In this document: one piece after another, positions 41,321 through 50,334 of the stretch
Layout: the number at the start of each line of letters is the position of its first letter
Position numbering within the stretch: the stretch's first letter is position 1
NCBI GenBank assembly: GCA_910585785.1
Contig: CAJUEV010000006.1
Location: 1-64,000 of the forward strand
DNA length: 64,000 nt
Reading direction: 5' to 3'
From: an uncultured Christensenella sp.
Lineage (GTDB): Bacteria; Bacillota; Clostridia; Christensenellales; Borkfalkiaceae
The notes under the pieces: model-generated
What the model saw: only the letters and a program-made list of their open reading frames with translations
Told to the model about the DNA's origin: nothing
Databases searched by the model: none
Program-made: the position numbers and the translations under genes

Positions 41321-44300
41321 TTAAACACCTTTACAAATTTCGTAAGCCACCCGCTCGTTATAAAGGTAGGGCAAATTTCTAAATCCGTTGGCAGTCCCCG
41401 TCGAATTGCCTGCGGTCGTCCCGTACAAGCCGCGCACGCCGTTCGTCCCTGCCGAACCGTCCACACCGGCTTTACCGGCGCCTCCGTAGTTGCCGGGGTC
41501 GCCGCCTTTGCCTGCAAGTCCGCCCGCACCGCCTAAGCCGTAATCTCCGCCCGCGCCGCCCGCGCCGCTTATGTCCGCCGCGTTAGTCGCAAGCGAGCCG
41601 TTTCCTCCGTTTCCGCCTTTGCCTCCGTTGCCGCCGTTTCCTCCGTCGCCGGGGTCGCCCACGCCGTTGAGAGAGCTTGCGTTTGTATCGTCGTGCCCGT
41701 TGCCGCCCGCGCCGCCGCGCCCTCCGTTACCGCCGTTTCCACCTCTACCGCCTATAAACGTATAATTAGACGAACTTGTAACCTTCAAATTAGCGGAATT
41801 TGCAACCCAAATAGCATAACCGCCGTTGCCGCCCATTCCGCCGTAACCGCCCGTGCCGCCGTTTGCACCTTTATCGCCTTTTATAGGTATAAGAAACGAA
41901 CCGCGCGGCGGATTTACTCCGTCCGAACCCTGCTGCCCCTCTCCGCCTGACGCACCGTTACCGCCTGCGCCGCCTGTTACGTAAAGTTTCGAGTTTTCGT
42001 CATAGCCTGAAATATTTACCTTATGCGCCCTTATGCCGTAGCCGCCGTTGTAGCCGCAACCCCCATCGTTGCCCGCAACGCCGTTATTATTACCCGTTGC
42101 CTGGTCGTGCAATAAGCCTCTTATTCCGTCGCCGCCGGTGCCGCCCGTTATGCGGGCTGTGCCTTTAAACGTCAAATACAAATCGAAACTGCCGTTTGCT
42201 TTAATCGCGTCGTAACCCGTTCCGTTTTTAATGCCGAATTTGTTTGCGGCTGTTTTAAAAATGTTTACTTTCTTCGGACCGAAAGATAACGAATCAATCC
42301 CCAGCACCAACGCGCGGTTACGTGTGTTTATTTCTATGCGCATATCAGTAAAAGCGCTTTTCGTACTTGATTTAAACGTAACGTAATCGGTAGATTCCGC
42401 AATATAAAACACCAACCCCGCGTTTGAACTTAAATTACCCAAATCTACAACCGCATATTGGTCGTTTATAGTTGTCGACTCCGTAGGCGTAATCAGTTTG
42501 CCCAGCCAGCGCGCCGTCAAAGTAATGTTTTCATAAATGTCAGAAGTAGTGGTAAATTTTTGGTCTTTATAATACCATCCACTGAAAATGTACCCAAAGT
42601 TTTTCAATTCGGGAATGTTTTCAACAAAAAGCGGCTTTTCTATCGAAAACTCTGTCACTTCCTCGCCGGCAAACTCTCCGCCGCCCGTTTCGTATGTAAT
42701 GCTGTAAACAATTGCTTCGTATGTGGGCTCTATAAACTCTATTTCGTGCGCAAACAACCATTCGCAGCAGCCGCTTTCGTTCGTTATCGTGTTGCCGTTG
42801 TTGTCAACCCAACCCGCAAATTTTTTACCGGCTTCCGTCGGACGCCCAAAATCAACCCACTGCCCGTACTCCACAAGCACGGTATCTCCGTCCTTAATTT
42901 TTATATTTCTCTTCGAAACTTCATAATACGCCGTCAGTTTCACGCTGTCGCAGCAATACTCAAAAAAACTGTTGGGATAAACTTCGTTTCCGTCCTCGTC
43001 CCGCCAGCAAATAAAATCATACCCCGTCTTTTTCGGCGCTTCTAAAAACTTATCAAACGCAGAATAATACTCCTCGACTGTCCCGCCCAAATATTCGCCG
43101 TTTTCGCTATAAAACTCCAACCTTACGGGCTTTGTCGTAATTTCGTTTTCCAGCGTTTCAAAAATTATGTTTGACTTATAATATTTTAAAACCGTCCCTT
43201 TCACGTAAATAACAACGTTTTCACCGAAGCAGTCGCCGTCAAGCATAGGCGGCACCTCGGCATTCAGCAATATCCATTCAAGACTGTCGCACTGCATAAA
43301 CGCGTTTTTTCCAATTGACTGCAACGAGGACGGCAGCACAACCGAAGTTATGCTTGAACCCGCAAAACAGTATTGCCCAATCCTTGTAACCCCTTCGGGT
43401 ATAACCAACTCGCTTTCGCTGCCCCTATACCCTAACAACGCGCCGCCCAAAACCACATAATCGCCTTTCTGAGCGTCCAGCCACGGCGTACCGATAAAGT
43501 CGTGCACCCCTGCCGAAACCACGCTTTCCGCGTTTAACAATTCGGTCACTCCGCTGAACGCAAACGCCCGCAATCCAATGTATTTTGTCTTGTTCAAATC
43601 TACCGTTTTTATGTTGGTGTTTCCGTAAAACAACTCCGCGCTCAAAGTCTTCACGTCGTCGGGCACGGTAATCCTCTCCAACGCGGGATTAGCGTATATC
43701 GCAATTTTGTTGCTTTTGTCAGTAACGTTGCAGTTTACAAGCAGTTCACCGTTCCACTCGAAGTGCGGACTTTTCACCGTAAAACTTTCTATCCCGCTGC
43801 CCGCAAACGCCTTTTCTTCAATAATCAGCACGTTGTCTGTAATGGTAAAACTTTTCATTTTAGGAATGTTGCTAAACGCGCTGTTTTCAATCATTGCCAG
43901 TTGCGAGTCTTCCGCAAACTCCACCTGTTGCAAGTCCTTATTGTTTGCAAAAGCGTACCTTCCTATTTTCGTCACGGTTTTGGGTATAATTATCTTTGAA
44001 ACCTTTTCAATTCCTGTTTCGTCGTCCTCAATGCCGTGTTTAGCCGCGTTTTCAAACGCAAAATCGCCTATTCCCACAACCGTAGCGGTTCTTTCTACCC
44101 CGTATTCGTCTTTAATTTTCAAAGTTTCGGGTATTTCAAGAGTGCTGTAAACGTCCTTGCCTATAAACTTCATAATCTCCACGCAGCCGTTTCCCGCGTC
44201 CGCCGTAAGATAAGTTATGTCGTTGCCTATGTCTATTTCGCGCATTATGTAATAAAGTAAATCCATATCCATCGCTTCAAGGTTGTGCGTAACCCTTTCC

Positions 44301-45775
44301 ATAGTGGGTGTGCTTGCCCTATTAACGTCCGTGTTATCAATAGTAAACCGCTTTATATATTTTTTAAATCCCCTGTATTGCTTATCACTTTGCCCGTCCT
44401 CGCCTTTTTGCGAAAAAACGTCCACCAGCCCGTCGTTTAAAAAGTCAATGCTTCTTTGTTCAATATTCAATACAAATTCGTCCGCTACTAAATCAAACAT
44501 AGCGGTTACGCCGTTCAACAACGTTGTGTTGTGCTTAAATTCGGGAAAAGTCTCGTAAAGACTATCAAAAATTATACCCGTTGCCCATCGTAACATATAC
44601 GAATTAAACTTTATTGCTTCCGATACCAAAGTGCTGGCAAATACAATATCGCATGCCGTCCTTATTTTTTTTATAACTCTTTCATCTCTTAATTTACCAT
44701 TTCCAAGTTTTTTATTATATAACAACTCATATACAAGCATATCAATTGGCTGATATCCACCAAGCGCGTGCACCTTAATGTTTTTATATAAACTGTCGTA
44801 ATTGTCGTTCCAACGGTTCATATAACCGAAGTATATGTCGGGGTCAATTATGTCCCGCTCCCCCGGATTTGCCGAAAATCCGTGTCCTACCCCATCCATA
44901 ATATGATAGTCTATTGAAGCGCTTGTGCTGCCTACGTACGGCGTACCCAGCGAAAAAACAGAGTCCACCAAATCAGGGTGGTCCAGCGCATACTGCATAT
45001 TTGTCAGCCCCCCGCGGGAATGCCCTATAAGGTTCACCCGCGGAAACTTATTTTCAGGGTCCAACTCCCTCAGTGCGGAAACAACCGTGCTCGCCATTAT
45101 GTCAAATTGTGAATATATATAGTCGTTCGGTCCCGAAGGTTTATTTGGATGAAGCAACACTAACGAATGCTTTGAATTATCAATTATTTTGTTGTCCGGT
45201 AATACGTTACTTTCATTTGCGCTTGCATCATCGTTATCTTCAATACCAGTCTCTTCATTTTCAGAGTTATTATTTTTTTCAATAAGTGCATAATTATCTT
45301 TATCTATTTTAAATAGATTAAAACTACTTGATGAATAAAATTTACCAACATAAATATTGCACTCAGTTTTTTGCTGCAAAAGTTTCAAAATAGAGTTTTC
45401 CATTACCGCAAAATCTCCGGTTGCGTAGTCGTTGCTCCACGTTCTCGGATAGCTGTTTAAACCGGCGGTAATAAAGGTAACTTGCGGCGCTCCGGTAGAA
45501 ACTCCCACGCCCGCCTTTCTCTTGCTCATATCATATGTTTGCTTATAAAAATCGTCGTAATCATTGCCCACGTTTACCTGAGTATTTATTTTTTGCACGC
45601 TTTTCACGCCGAAGGTGTTTCCGCTGTCTAATAAGGCGGCAATTTTTTCCGCCTGTTCGTCAGGGAACGCGTTCTCCGCAAAAACACGCAAAACGGGGAA
45701 TAGCCCCGCGGATATTGCCAATATAAAGGCAATAAGCAGTGCAACCAAAACAATTTTGTTTTTAGTTTTTTTCAT
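41321..45775 (-). CDS. Giant secreted protein: lipase-like hydrolase, LRRs, InlB-type repeats, glycine-rich tail
   Basis: A 1484-residue exported protein, not a known named family as a whole. Signal peptide, residues 1 to about 35. An alpha/beta-hydrolase follows, with nucleophile-elbow GHSRGGLTNMQYALDHPD near residues 250-270. BspA-type leucine-rich repeats lie at about 565-860 (IIIPKTVTKIGRYAFANN; VIPEGVTRIGQYCF). At about 920-1100 are two InlB B-type repeats (for example FGYIFSGWYYKDQKF). From about 1205 to 1460 is a Gly/Asn-rich domain of GGNGG-type triplets. The start at 45775 follows AAGGGAGAAA; a longer frame to 45832 is rejected. There is no LPXTG. It is the third gene of a secreted-protein operon. 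Confidence 0.85.
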   Translation of the reverse strand: MKKTKNKIVLVALLIAFILAISAGLFPVLRVFAENAFPDEQAEKIAALLDSGNTFGVKSVQKINTQVNVGNDYDDFYKQTYDMSKRKAGVGVSTGAPQVTFITAGLNSYPRTWSNDYATGDFAVMENSILKLLQQKTECNIYVGKFYSSSSFNLFKIDKDNYALIEKNNNSENEETGIEDNDDASANESNVLPDNKIIDNSKHSLVLLHPNKPSGPNDYIYSQFDIMASTVVSALRELDPENKFPRVNLIGHSRGGLTNMQYALDHPDLVDSVFSLGTPYVGSTSASIDYHIMDGVGHGFSANPGERDIIDPDIYFGYMNRWNDNYDSLYKNIKVHALGGYQPIDMLVYELLYNKKLGNGKLRDERVIKKIRTACDIVFASTLVSEAIKFNSYMLRWATGIIFDSLYETFPEFKHNTTLLNGVTAMFDLVADEFVLNIEQRSIDFLNDGLVDVFSQKGEDGQSDKQYRGFKKYIKRFTIDNTDVNRASTPTMERVTHNLEAMDMDLLYYIMREIDIGNDITYLTADAGNGCVEIMKFIGKDVYSTLEIPETLKIKDEYGVERTATVVGIGDFAFENAAKHGIEDDETGIEKVSKIIIPKTVTKIGRYAFANNKDLQQVEFAEDSQLAMIENSAFSNIPKMKSFTITDNVLIIEEKAFAGSGIESFTVKSPHFEWNGELLVNCNVTDKSNKIAIYANPALERITVPDDVKTLSAELFYGNTNIKTVDLNKTKYIGLRAFAFSGVTELLNAESVVSAGVHDFIGTPWLDAQKGDYVVLGGALLGYRGSESELVIPEGVTRIGQYCFAGSSITSVVLPSSLQSIGKNAFMQCDSLEWILLNAEVPPMLDGDCFGENVVIYVKGTVLKYYKSNIIFETLENEITTKPVRLEFYSENGEYLGGTVEEYYSAFDKFLEAPKKTGYDFICWRDEDGNEVYPNSFFEYCCDSVKLTAYYEVSKRNIKIKDGDTVLVEYGQWVDFGRPTEAGKKFAGWVDNNGNTITNESGCCEWLFAHEIEFIEPTYEAIVYSITYETGGGEFAGEEVTEFSIEKPLFVENIPELKNFGYIFSGWYYKDQKFTTTSDIYENITLTARWLGKLITPTESTTINDQYAVVDLGNLSSNAGLVFYIAESTDYVTFKSSTKSAFTDMRIEINTRNRALVLGIDSLSFGPKKVNIFKTAANKFGIKNGTGYDAIKANGSFDLYLTFKGTARITGGTGGDGIRGLLHDQATGNNNGVAGNDGGCGYNGGYGIRAHKVNISGYDENSKLYVTGGAGGNGASGGEGQQGSDGVNPPRGSFLIPIKGDKGANGGTGGYGGMGGNGGYAIWVANSANLKVTSSSNYTFIGGRGGNGGNGGRGGAGGNGHDDTNASSLNGVGDPGDGGNGGNGGKGGNGGNGSLATNAADISGAGGAGGDYGLGGAGGLAGKGGDPGNYGGAGKAGVDGSAGTNGVRGLYGTTAGNSTGTANGFRNLPYLYNERVAYEICKGV

Positions 45776-45801
45776 AATTTTTCTCCCTTGTAAAAATTTT
45801 T

Positions 45802-46602
45802 TTATTCTTTCACCCAATGGGCGTAAAGACAAGTTGTTTCGTCAAGACAATATTTGTTTTTATTATTTCCAATTTGAAAAGGCAAAACCATATCGGTTAC
45901 GTCCGTTTCAAAGTTCCACTCGTTTATACACTCCGCCTCCTTATACCAGCCGCCAAACGTATAGCCTTCACGTTTGGGTTCAGGCGGGATAAAGTCTATC
46001 GTGGTTTGGTCGTAACTGTCCGCCCAATAATATCCTTCGTTTTCCGCCCCTTCGTAATTATACATATACGATACGTTTGCTAAAAAATTATTATAATGAG
46101 CCACACCTTCCCATTTGTTTTCTGTAAGATTTAAGTATTCATTGTATCCATATACCACTCCTTTACAAGGAAAATAAAAATTTGAACGATATATTTTTAC
46201 AATTAAAACGTTACTAAATCCTCCTCCCGCATAATCAGGTCGCCAATTGTCTTTATTTGTTTCAAAAGGTATATATAATCTTTCCAGCGTATTATGAATT
46301 AAACTTCCCACATGTTCTTCTCCGTAATTAAGCATACGGACATACCCTAACCCCGCAAGTTTTATTCCGTCAAATTCCTCGGGTAATATCAAATACTTTT
46401 GTTCTAACCCAAGTTCCGTAAATCCAACCAAATACGCTTCCTTTTTTCCGTCTTTCATAGTCCTTACGGCATATCTGTAATATCCGCTTTCAAATTCGGG
46501 TAAATACGGTTCCTCACTATATAAAAAGCATCCCGAAAACACCACACTCGCCAAAGCAACCGCCCCGGCCAACATAACAACTATTTTTTTATATACTTTC
46601 AT
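45802..46602 (-). CDS. Lipoprotein with InlB-type repeat, tandem paralogue B
   Basis: A 266-residue exported lipoprotein: signal peptide, lipobox FSGC (cysteine about residue 25), then an about 190-residue conserved domain and a C-terminal InlB B-type repeat (GYTFGGWYKEAECINEWNF). The sequence is closely paralogous to the 46622 product (shared VGFTEL.L.QKYL, SYMYNYEGAEN.GYYW, TTIDF.PP). The start at 46602 follows AAAGGGAGGGG. It lies 26 bp before the lipase-LRR gene and is probably its surface partner. Confidence 0.75.
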   Translation of the reverse strand: MKVYKKIVVMLAGAVALASVVFSGCFLYSEEPYLPEFESGYYRYAVRTMKDGKKEAYLVGFTELGLEQKYLILPEEFDGIKLAGLGYVRMLNYGEEHVGSLIHNTLERLYIPFETNKDNWRPDYAGGGFSNVLIVKIYRSNFYFPCKGVVYGYNEYLNLTENKWEGVAHYNNFLANVSYMYNYEGAENEGYYWADSYDQTTIDFIPPEPKREGYTFGGWYKEAECINEWNFETDVTDMVLPFQIGNNKNKYCLDETTCLYAHWVKE

Positions 46603-46621
46603 AAATTTCCCCTCCCTTTTT

Positions 46622-47461
46622 TTAATTTTTATCCCACTTAGCATAAAGCCAAGTCAAAGTTTCTGGGTTATAATCTTCATATTCCAAATCCGTATCTACC
46701 CATAGTTCTTTACTTGTTACGTCCGTTTCAAAATTCCATTCGTTTATACACTCCGGCTCCTTATACCACCCGCCGAAGGTATACCACTTGCGTTCGGGCT
46801 TGGGCGGAACAAAGTCAATTGTGGTTTCGTTATAATAATCTACCCAGTAATAGCCATCATTTTCCGCTCCTTCATAGTTGTACATATACGATACGTTTGC
46901 TATGCGCGTTTTGTTTTTTTGACTATAATTATTCTTTTTTTCAGACTGTAATACTTCGCCCAACAAATTATAGCCGTAAGCATATTTATTACCTACATAA
47001 ACCGAGTTTCCCGAACCCCACTTTATAACGACCCATTCGGGATTAACATAATAAGGGTTGTTTCCTGTTGTTTCTTTATATTCTAAATTTGTAGGGTAAA
47101 ATAATTTTTCAAGATTTTCGTGTTTAAAATAGCCTACTTGTTCAGGATAAAGCGACCCCCATGCCAAATAACCGACGCCGGTTATTTTTGTTCCGTTCAA
47201 CTCGTTGGGCAATACCAAATACTTTTGCTGCAATGCCAATTCGGTAAAACCTATCAAATAACCTTCTTGTTCTCCGTTCGATTTGGTCTGCACGGCATAA
47301 TCAAAATAATTGCTGGTAAAGGCAGGTAAATATTCTGTTTTAAAAAAACATACCCTAAGCGTTATAATAGCCAATAACATCGCCAAAAACGGCATTATTA
47401 TAGGAATACTACCAATCAATCCCCAGCAAATAACTTTTGCTATCTTCTTTACTATTTTCAT
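46622..47461 (-). CDS. Membrane-associated paralogue A with InlB-type repeat
   Basis: A 279-residue paralogue of the neighbouring lipoprotein. The N-terminal about 38 residues form a longer hydrophobic segment (CWGLIGSIPIIMPFLAMLLA) without a clear lipobox, so it is probably membrane-anchored. The conserved domain and a C-terminal FGGWYKEPECINEWNF repeat follow. It is first in the operon, 19 bp before its paralogue. The pair is a recent tandem duplication that has diverged in its mode of anchoring. Confidence 0.72.
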   Translation of the reverse strand: MKIVKKIAKVICWGLIGSIPIIMPFLAMLLAIITLRVCFFKTEYLPAFTSNYFDYAVQTKSNGEQEGYLIGFTELALQQKYLVLPNELNGTKITGVGYLAWGSLYPEQVGYFKHENLEKLFYPTNLEYKETTGNNPYYVNPEWVVIKWGSGNSVYVGNKYAYGYNLLGEVLQSEKKNNYSQKNKTRIANVSYMYNYEGAENDGYYWVDYYNETTIDFVPPKPERKWYTFGGWYKEPECINEWNFETDVTSKELWVDTDLEYEDYNPETLTWLYAKWDKN

Positions 47462-47819
47462 AATTTTTTTCTCCCGCTTGATTTTTTCGCTTTTTATCCG
47501 CTTGCGAAAAAAATTTTTTACCGATAGTGCTTTTAAAAGTCAAATTATTCACATTTTAAACATTATACGGGCTAAAATATAAATTTTTTGCCGTAATTTT
47601 CGAATAAATGGAAAATTTTTCAAATTAACTATAACACATAATGCCGCGCGTGTAAATAGCAGAATGAAACGATTTTTTAAGAATTACTTATTTTATGCGA
47701 CAACTTATAACAACGGTTTAGCGGAAAACCGCGTTTTTGGGCTAACCCGTAAAAATAAAAAAAGACGTTGCAACAAAACGTCCTTTTTTTGCAAATTAAA
47801 TTTTAAAAAATTGATGAAT
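47462..47819 (-). other. Intergenic region between the RyR-domain gene and the secreted-protein operon
   Basis: A 358-bp region. It contains the RyR-domain gene terminator (47757-47790) and an AT-rich stretch with a TATAAT at 47562-47567 (minus strand) that may start the secreted-protein operon, but no good -35 is seen. No further gene was found. Confidence 0.4.
47757..47790 (-). terminator. Terminator of the TIR-RyR operon
   Basis: Stem GACGTT (47764-47769) with AACGTC (47777-47782), extended by A and T runs, then TTTTTTTATTTTT on the minus strand. Confidence 0.75.
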
Positions 47820-50249
47820 TTATCTTTTTATTATCACTTTGTCGGCGGGCAAGCGCTTATATAATGCGTCCATAGTGGTAAAATCGTACGCCACGGTATC
47901 AGCCTCTCTTTCTGCGTCCTCAAAAGACGGGTATTCGGACAGTTCGCACATTTTTTGCGCTTGCAGCTTGCGCAGCGCTATAAGCCCTTCAAACGTAGTA
48001 ATACAAGCGTGCTGCTTTGTAAACTCGTTTTTGCGCCCCGTATCGTCGGTGCCAATGCGGTCAACCCTTTCAGCGCCAATTTTGTCAAGCGGTTTTTTGG
48101 TCCAGCCCGCGACAAGGTTAAACGTATCCCATCTTAAATGTTCAAGTCTGGCAAGGTTGTTTCTTGCCGTGTCCAAAACGGGGTCGGGGGTGCCTTTAAA
48201 GTTTTCGTCAATATAACTTCTGCGGACAAGGTACTTTAACTTATCTTTATTTTTTATAATATCCGCTATTTTTTCATCAGCGCTTCCGTAAGCTTGCGCG
48301 TACTCGTCTTCGCCGACGACTTGCGCCTTGTTTGTTTCCGCGTCAGCCAAATCAAACCCCAAAAGTTGAAGTTTTGTTCTTAAATTTATAGCCACCTGTC
48401 TGTTTGAGTCGCGCTCCGTTTCGGAAAGCAGTTCCCACGTCAAGCCGCGTATGTTTGAAACTTTTTTAGCGTATTCCTCGATAGTTTCGCCGACTACGTT
48501 TTCCTTTGAATAAATATTTTCTTCCGCGCCGAAAGTTTCAATACGCGCGTTTATATTGCGCACGTTGTTTATTACAAGGTCGCTGTTAAGCGCGGTGTTT
48601 TTGCTTACCTTTGCAAACAGGCGCACTTTTTTAAGCGGAATTCCGTATTCGTTTAAAATCTGACGTATTTCGCAAGCGGTTTCAACGTCCTTTGCGTCGT
48701 CTCCCAAAGCGATATAAACCGCCGTAAAATCCGCTTCTTTTATCTTTTCAGCAATTTCGGTATAAAACGAATCGGACAAAATATTTATTCCTTTGAATTT
48801 TATGTTGTATTTTTCCGCCGGACTTGGAAGGTATTCTCCGCCGCACCTTTCGTCGCCGTTGGGAAACAGCCCGTAAGACTGATTTTTGAACATTGACTGC
48901 AAAACGGACGGCGTTCCTTCGCGAATGTTTTCGTCATAAACAAACGCGTTATAGTCGCAGCCCAAAATCTGCCCCGTAAGCACGCTCCATTTAAGCATCT
49001 GGTAGTTAAGTTTGCCGAAGCCCACAAAAATATTGTTTATTTTGTAAGGGTTGCCGCTTTCGCCTATAATTTTGCCCTCGGCGTCGAAATTGCCCTTCAA
49101 CCGCGCTTTTTGGGTATCTATAAATTCACCCAAAGACTCCGTAACGGGGTGTTTGAAGAAAAACTCTCTTGCGCGCATTTCGTAAGGGTTGAAAAAATCC
49201 AATTTACCAAACGCGTTTTGCGCAAAAACAAAGTGCTCGGTACGCTCTATAAACGAGTATTTTACCCTTACCCTAAGTTTTATTTTTTTGACGGCTTCTT
49301 CGATATGCGTTTTCAAAGGCAGCAGTTTTTTCGCTTTTTCTTCCTCGTCAGCCCTATTGCGCCCGTATTCCTGCGGCTTATTCTTTTTGTCGATAGGGCT
49401 GTAAGACAGCGCTTCCAAAACAAGACGTTGAAAATTTTCGTCGCCCGTGCTGTCGGCGTATTCCGAATTTTTGAAAACTTCTTTAAAAATAATGTTTGTA
49501 AGAATTTCGGCAACTTCTATATTTTGCTCGTTGCTTTCGGTAAGCACCACCACGACTATATTTTTATCCGCGCCTACGCCCGCGCGCAAAAGCGCGGACT
49601 CGTCCGCCTTGCCGGCAATTACCCTGAAACCTTTATTTAAAAAATATTTAAAACTGTTTTCTACGTTTTCGTCCGATTGTTCGCCCGTAATTACCGTTAT
49701 CAGTCGTTTAGAAACTTTGTTTTCCGCCCCGCAAAGCGAATTTAAAAACAGTCTGGCGGATTTTTCGCCGCCGACAACCACGTAGCGCACAGTGTCCTTA
49801 CGTCTGGGAATTATGCGCTGAATCCAAACCCTTACGCTGTTTACTACCCCTTTGAAAAACAGTTTTTGCACCATTCCCAACGTCCAGACGGTGCCGCAAA
49901 CAAAGCAGAGTATAATTGCCAGAAGATACACGCTGTTTCCGTCCGCAATTACGCTTACCGTCTGATAGTTGAAAACAAAGCAGTACAGGCACAGCGCCGA
50001 AACAAAACTGTTTACCAAAACGGAAAACACAAAACTTACCTGCGTTTGATTTTCGGCGGCGCCCGCTTTAAAGTACGCAAGAAAATACAGCAAAAAACCG
50101 AATACGAAAATAACTATCCACCATATGCCGGCAAACGGCGAATCTTTGCCCCTTATGCGGCTTCGCTTAAAGTAGCACAACGTGAAAACGCACAGCGCAA
50201 CTATAACCGCAATTACTATTCCGCTGAAAACATACTCTAATACAGTCAT
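47820..50249 (-). CDS. Membrane protein with TrkA-type Rossmann domains and C-terminal RyR-like domain
   Basis: A 809-residue protein. Four hydrophobic segments (about residues 6-27, 43-62, 71-95, 104-130) are followed by a cytosolic TrkA-N-like Rossmann domain (RYVVVGGEKSARLF, about 155-240). A second Rossmann-like domain begins INNIFVGFGKLNYQ (about 400), and an about 60-residue RyR-like module follows at 699-760 (LARLEHLRW...GW; QHACITTFEGL). There is no K+-channel filter. RyR domains with Rossmann and TM parts occur in predicted bacterial nucleotide-signalling and conflict systems (Burroughs et al. 2015). It lies 85 bp after the TIR genes and is probably a membrane receptor or effector in that operon. 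Confidence 0.75.
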   Translation of the reverse strand: MTVLEYVFSGIVIAVIVALCVFTLCYFKRSRIRGKDSPFAGIWWIVIFVFGFLLYFLAYFKAGAAENQTQVSFVFSVLVNSFVSALCLYCFVFNYQTVSVIADGNSVYLLAIILCFVCGTVWTLGMVQKLFFKGVVNSVRVWIQRIIPRRKDTVRYVVVGGEKSARLFLNSLCGAENKVSKRLITVITGEQSDENVENSFKYFLNKGFRVIAGKADESALLRAGVGADKNIVVVVLTESNEQNIEVAEILTNIIFKEVFKNSEYADSTGDENFQRLVLEALSYSPIDKKNKPQEYGRNRADEEEKAKKLLPLKTHIEEAVKKIKLRVRVKYSFIERTEHFVFAQNAFGKLDFFNPYEMRAREFFFKHPVTESLGEFIDTQKARLKGNFDAEGKIIGESGNPYKINNIFVGFGKLNYQMLKWSVLTGQILGCDYNAFVYDENIREGTPSVLQSMFKNQSYGLFPNGDERCGGEYLPSPAEKYNIKFKGINILSDSFYTEIAEKIKEADFTAVYIALGDDAKDVETACEIRQILNEYGIPLKKVRLFAKVSKNTALNSDLVINNVRNINARIETFGAEENIYSKENVVGETIEEYAKKVSNIRGLTWELLSETERDSNRQVAINLRTKLQLLGFDLADAETNKAQVVGEDEYAQAYGSADEKIADIIKNKDKLKYLVRRSYIDENFKGTPDPVLDTARNNLARLEHLRWDTFNLVAGWTKKPLDKIGAERVDRIGTDDTGRKNEFTKQHACITTFEGLIALRKLQAQKMCELSEYPSFEDAEREADTVAYDFTTMDALYKRLPADKVIIKR

Positions 50250-50334
50250 CTTTTTATCCTTTGTAAAATTTTAAATTGATTTCGGTCCTTAAACTTCGCC
50301 CTTAAACCCGCTTCTTTAACCCGTCGGATTTATG

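Noticed and set aside
41400..42160. Repetitive CCGCC-rich DNA considered as a CRISPR array or tandem repeat
   Set aside because: It is the coding sequence of the glycine-rich domain. The repeats are at the codon level and vary, with no spacer structure.
47820..50249. Potassium channel or TrkH-type transporter
   Set aside because: TrkA-like Rossmann domains suggested a K+ channel, but no selectivity-filter motif (TVGYG-like) or pore helix is present.
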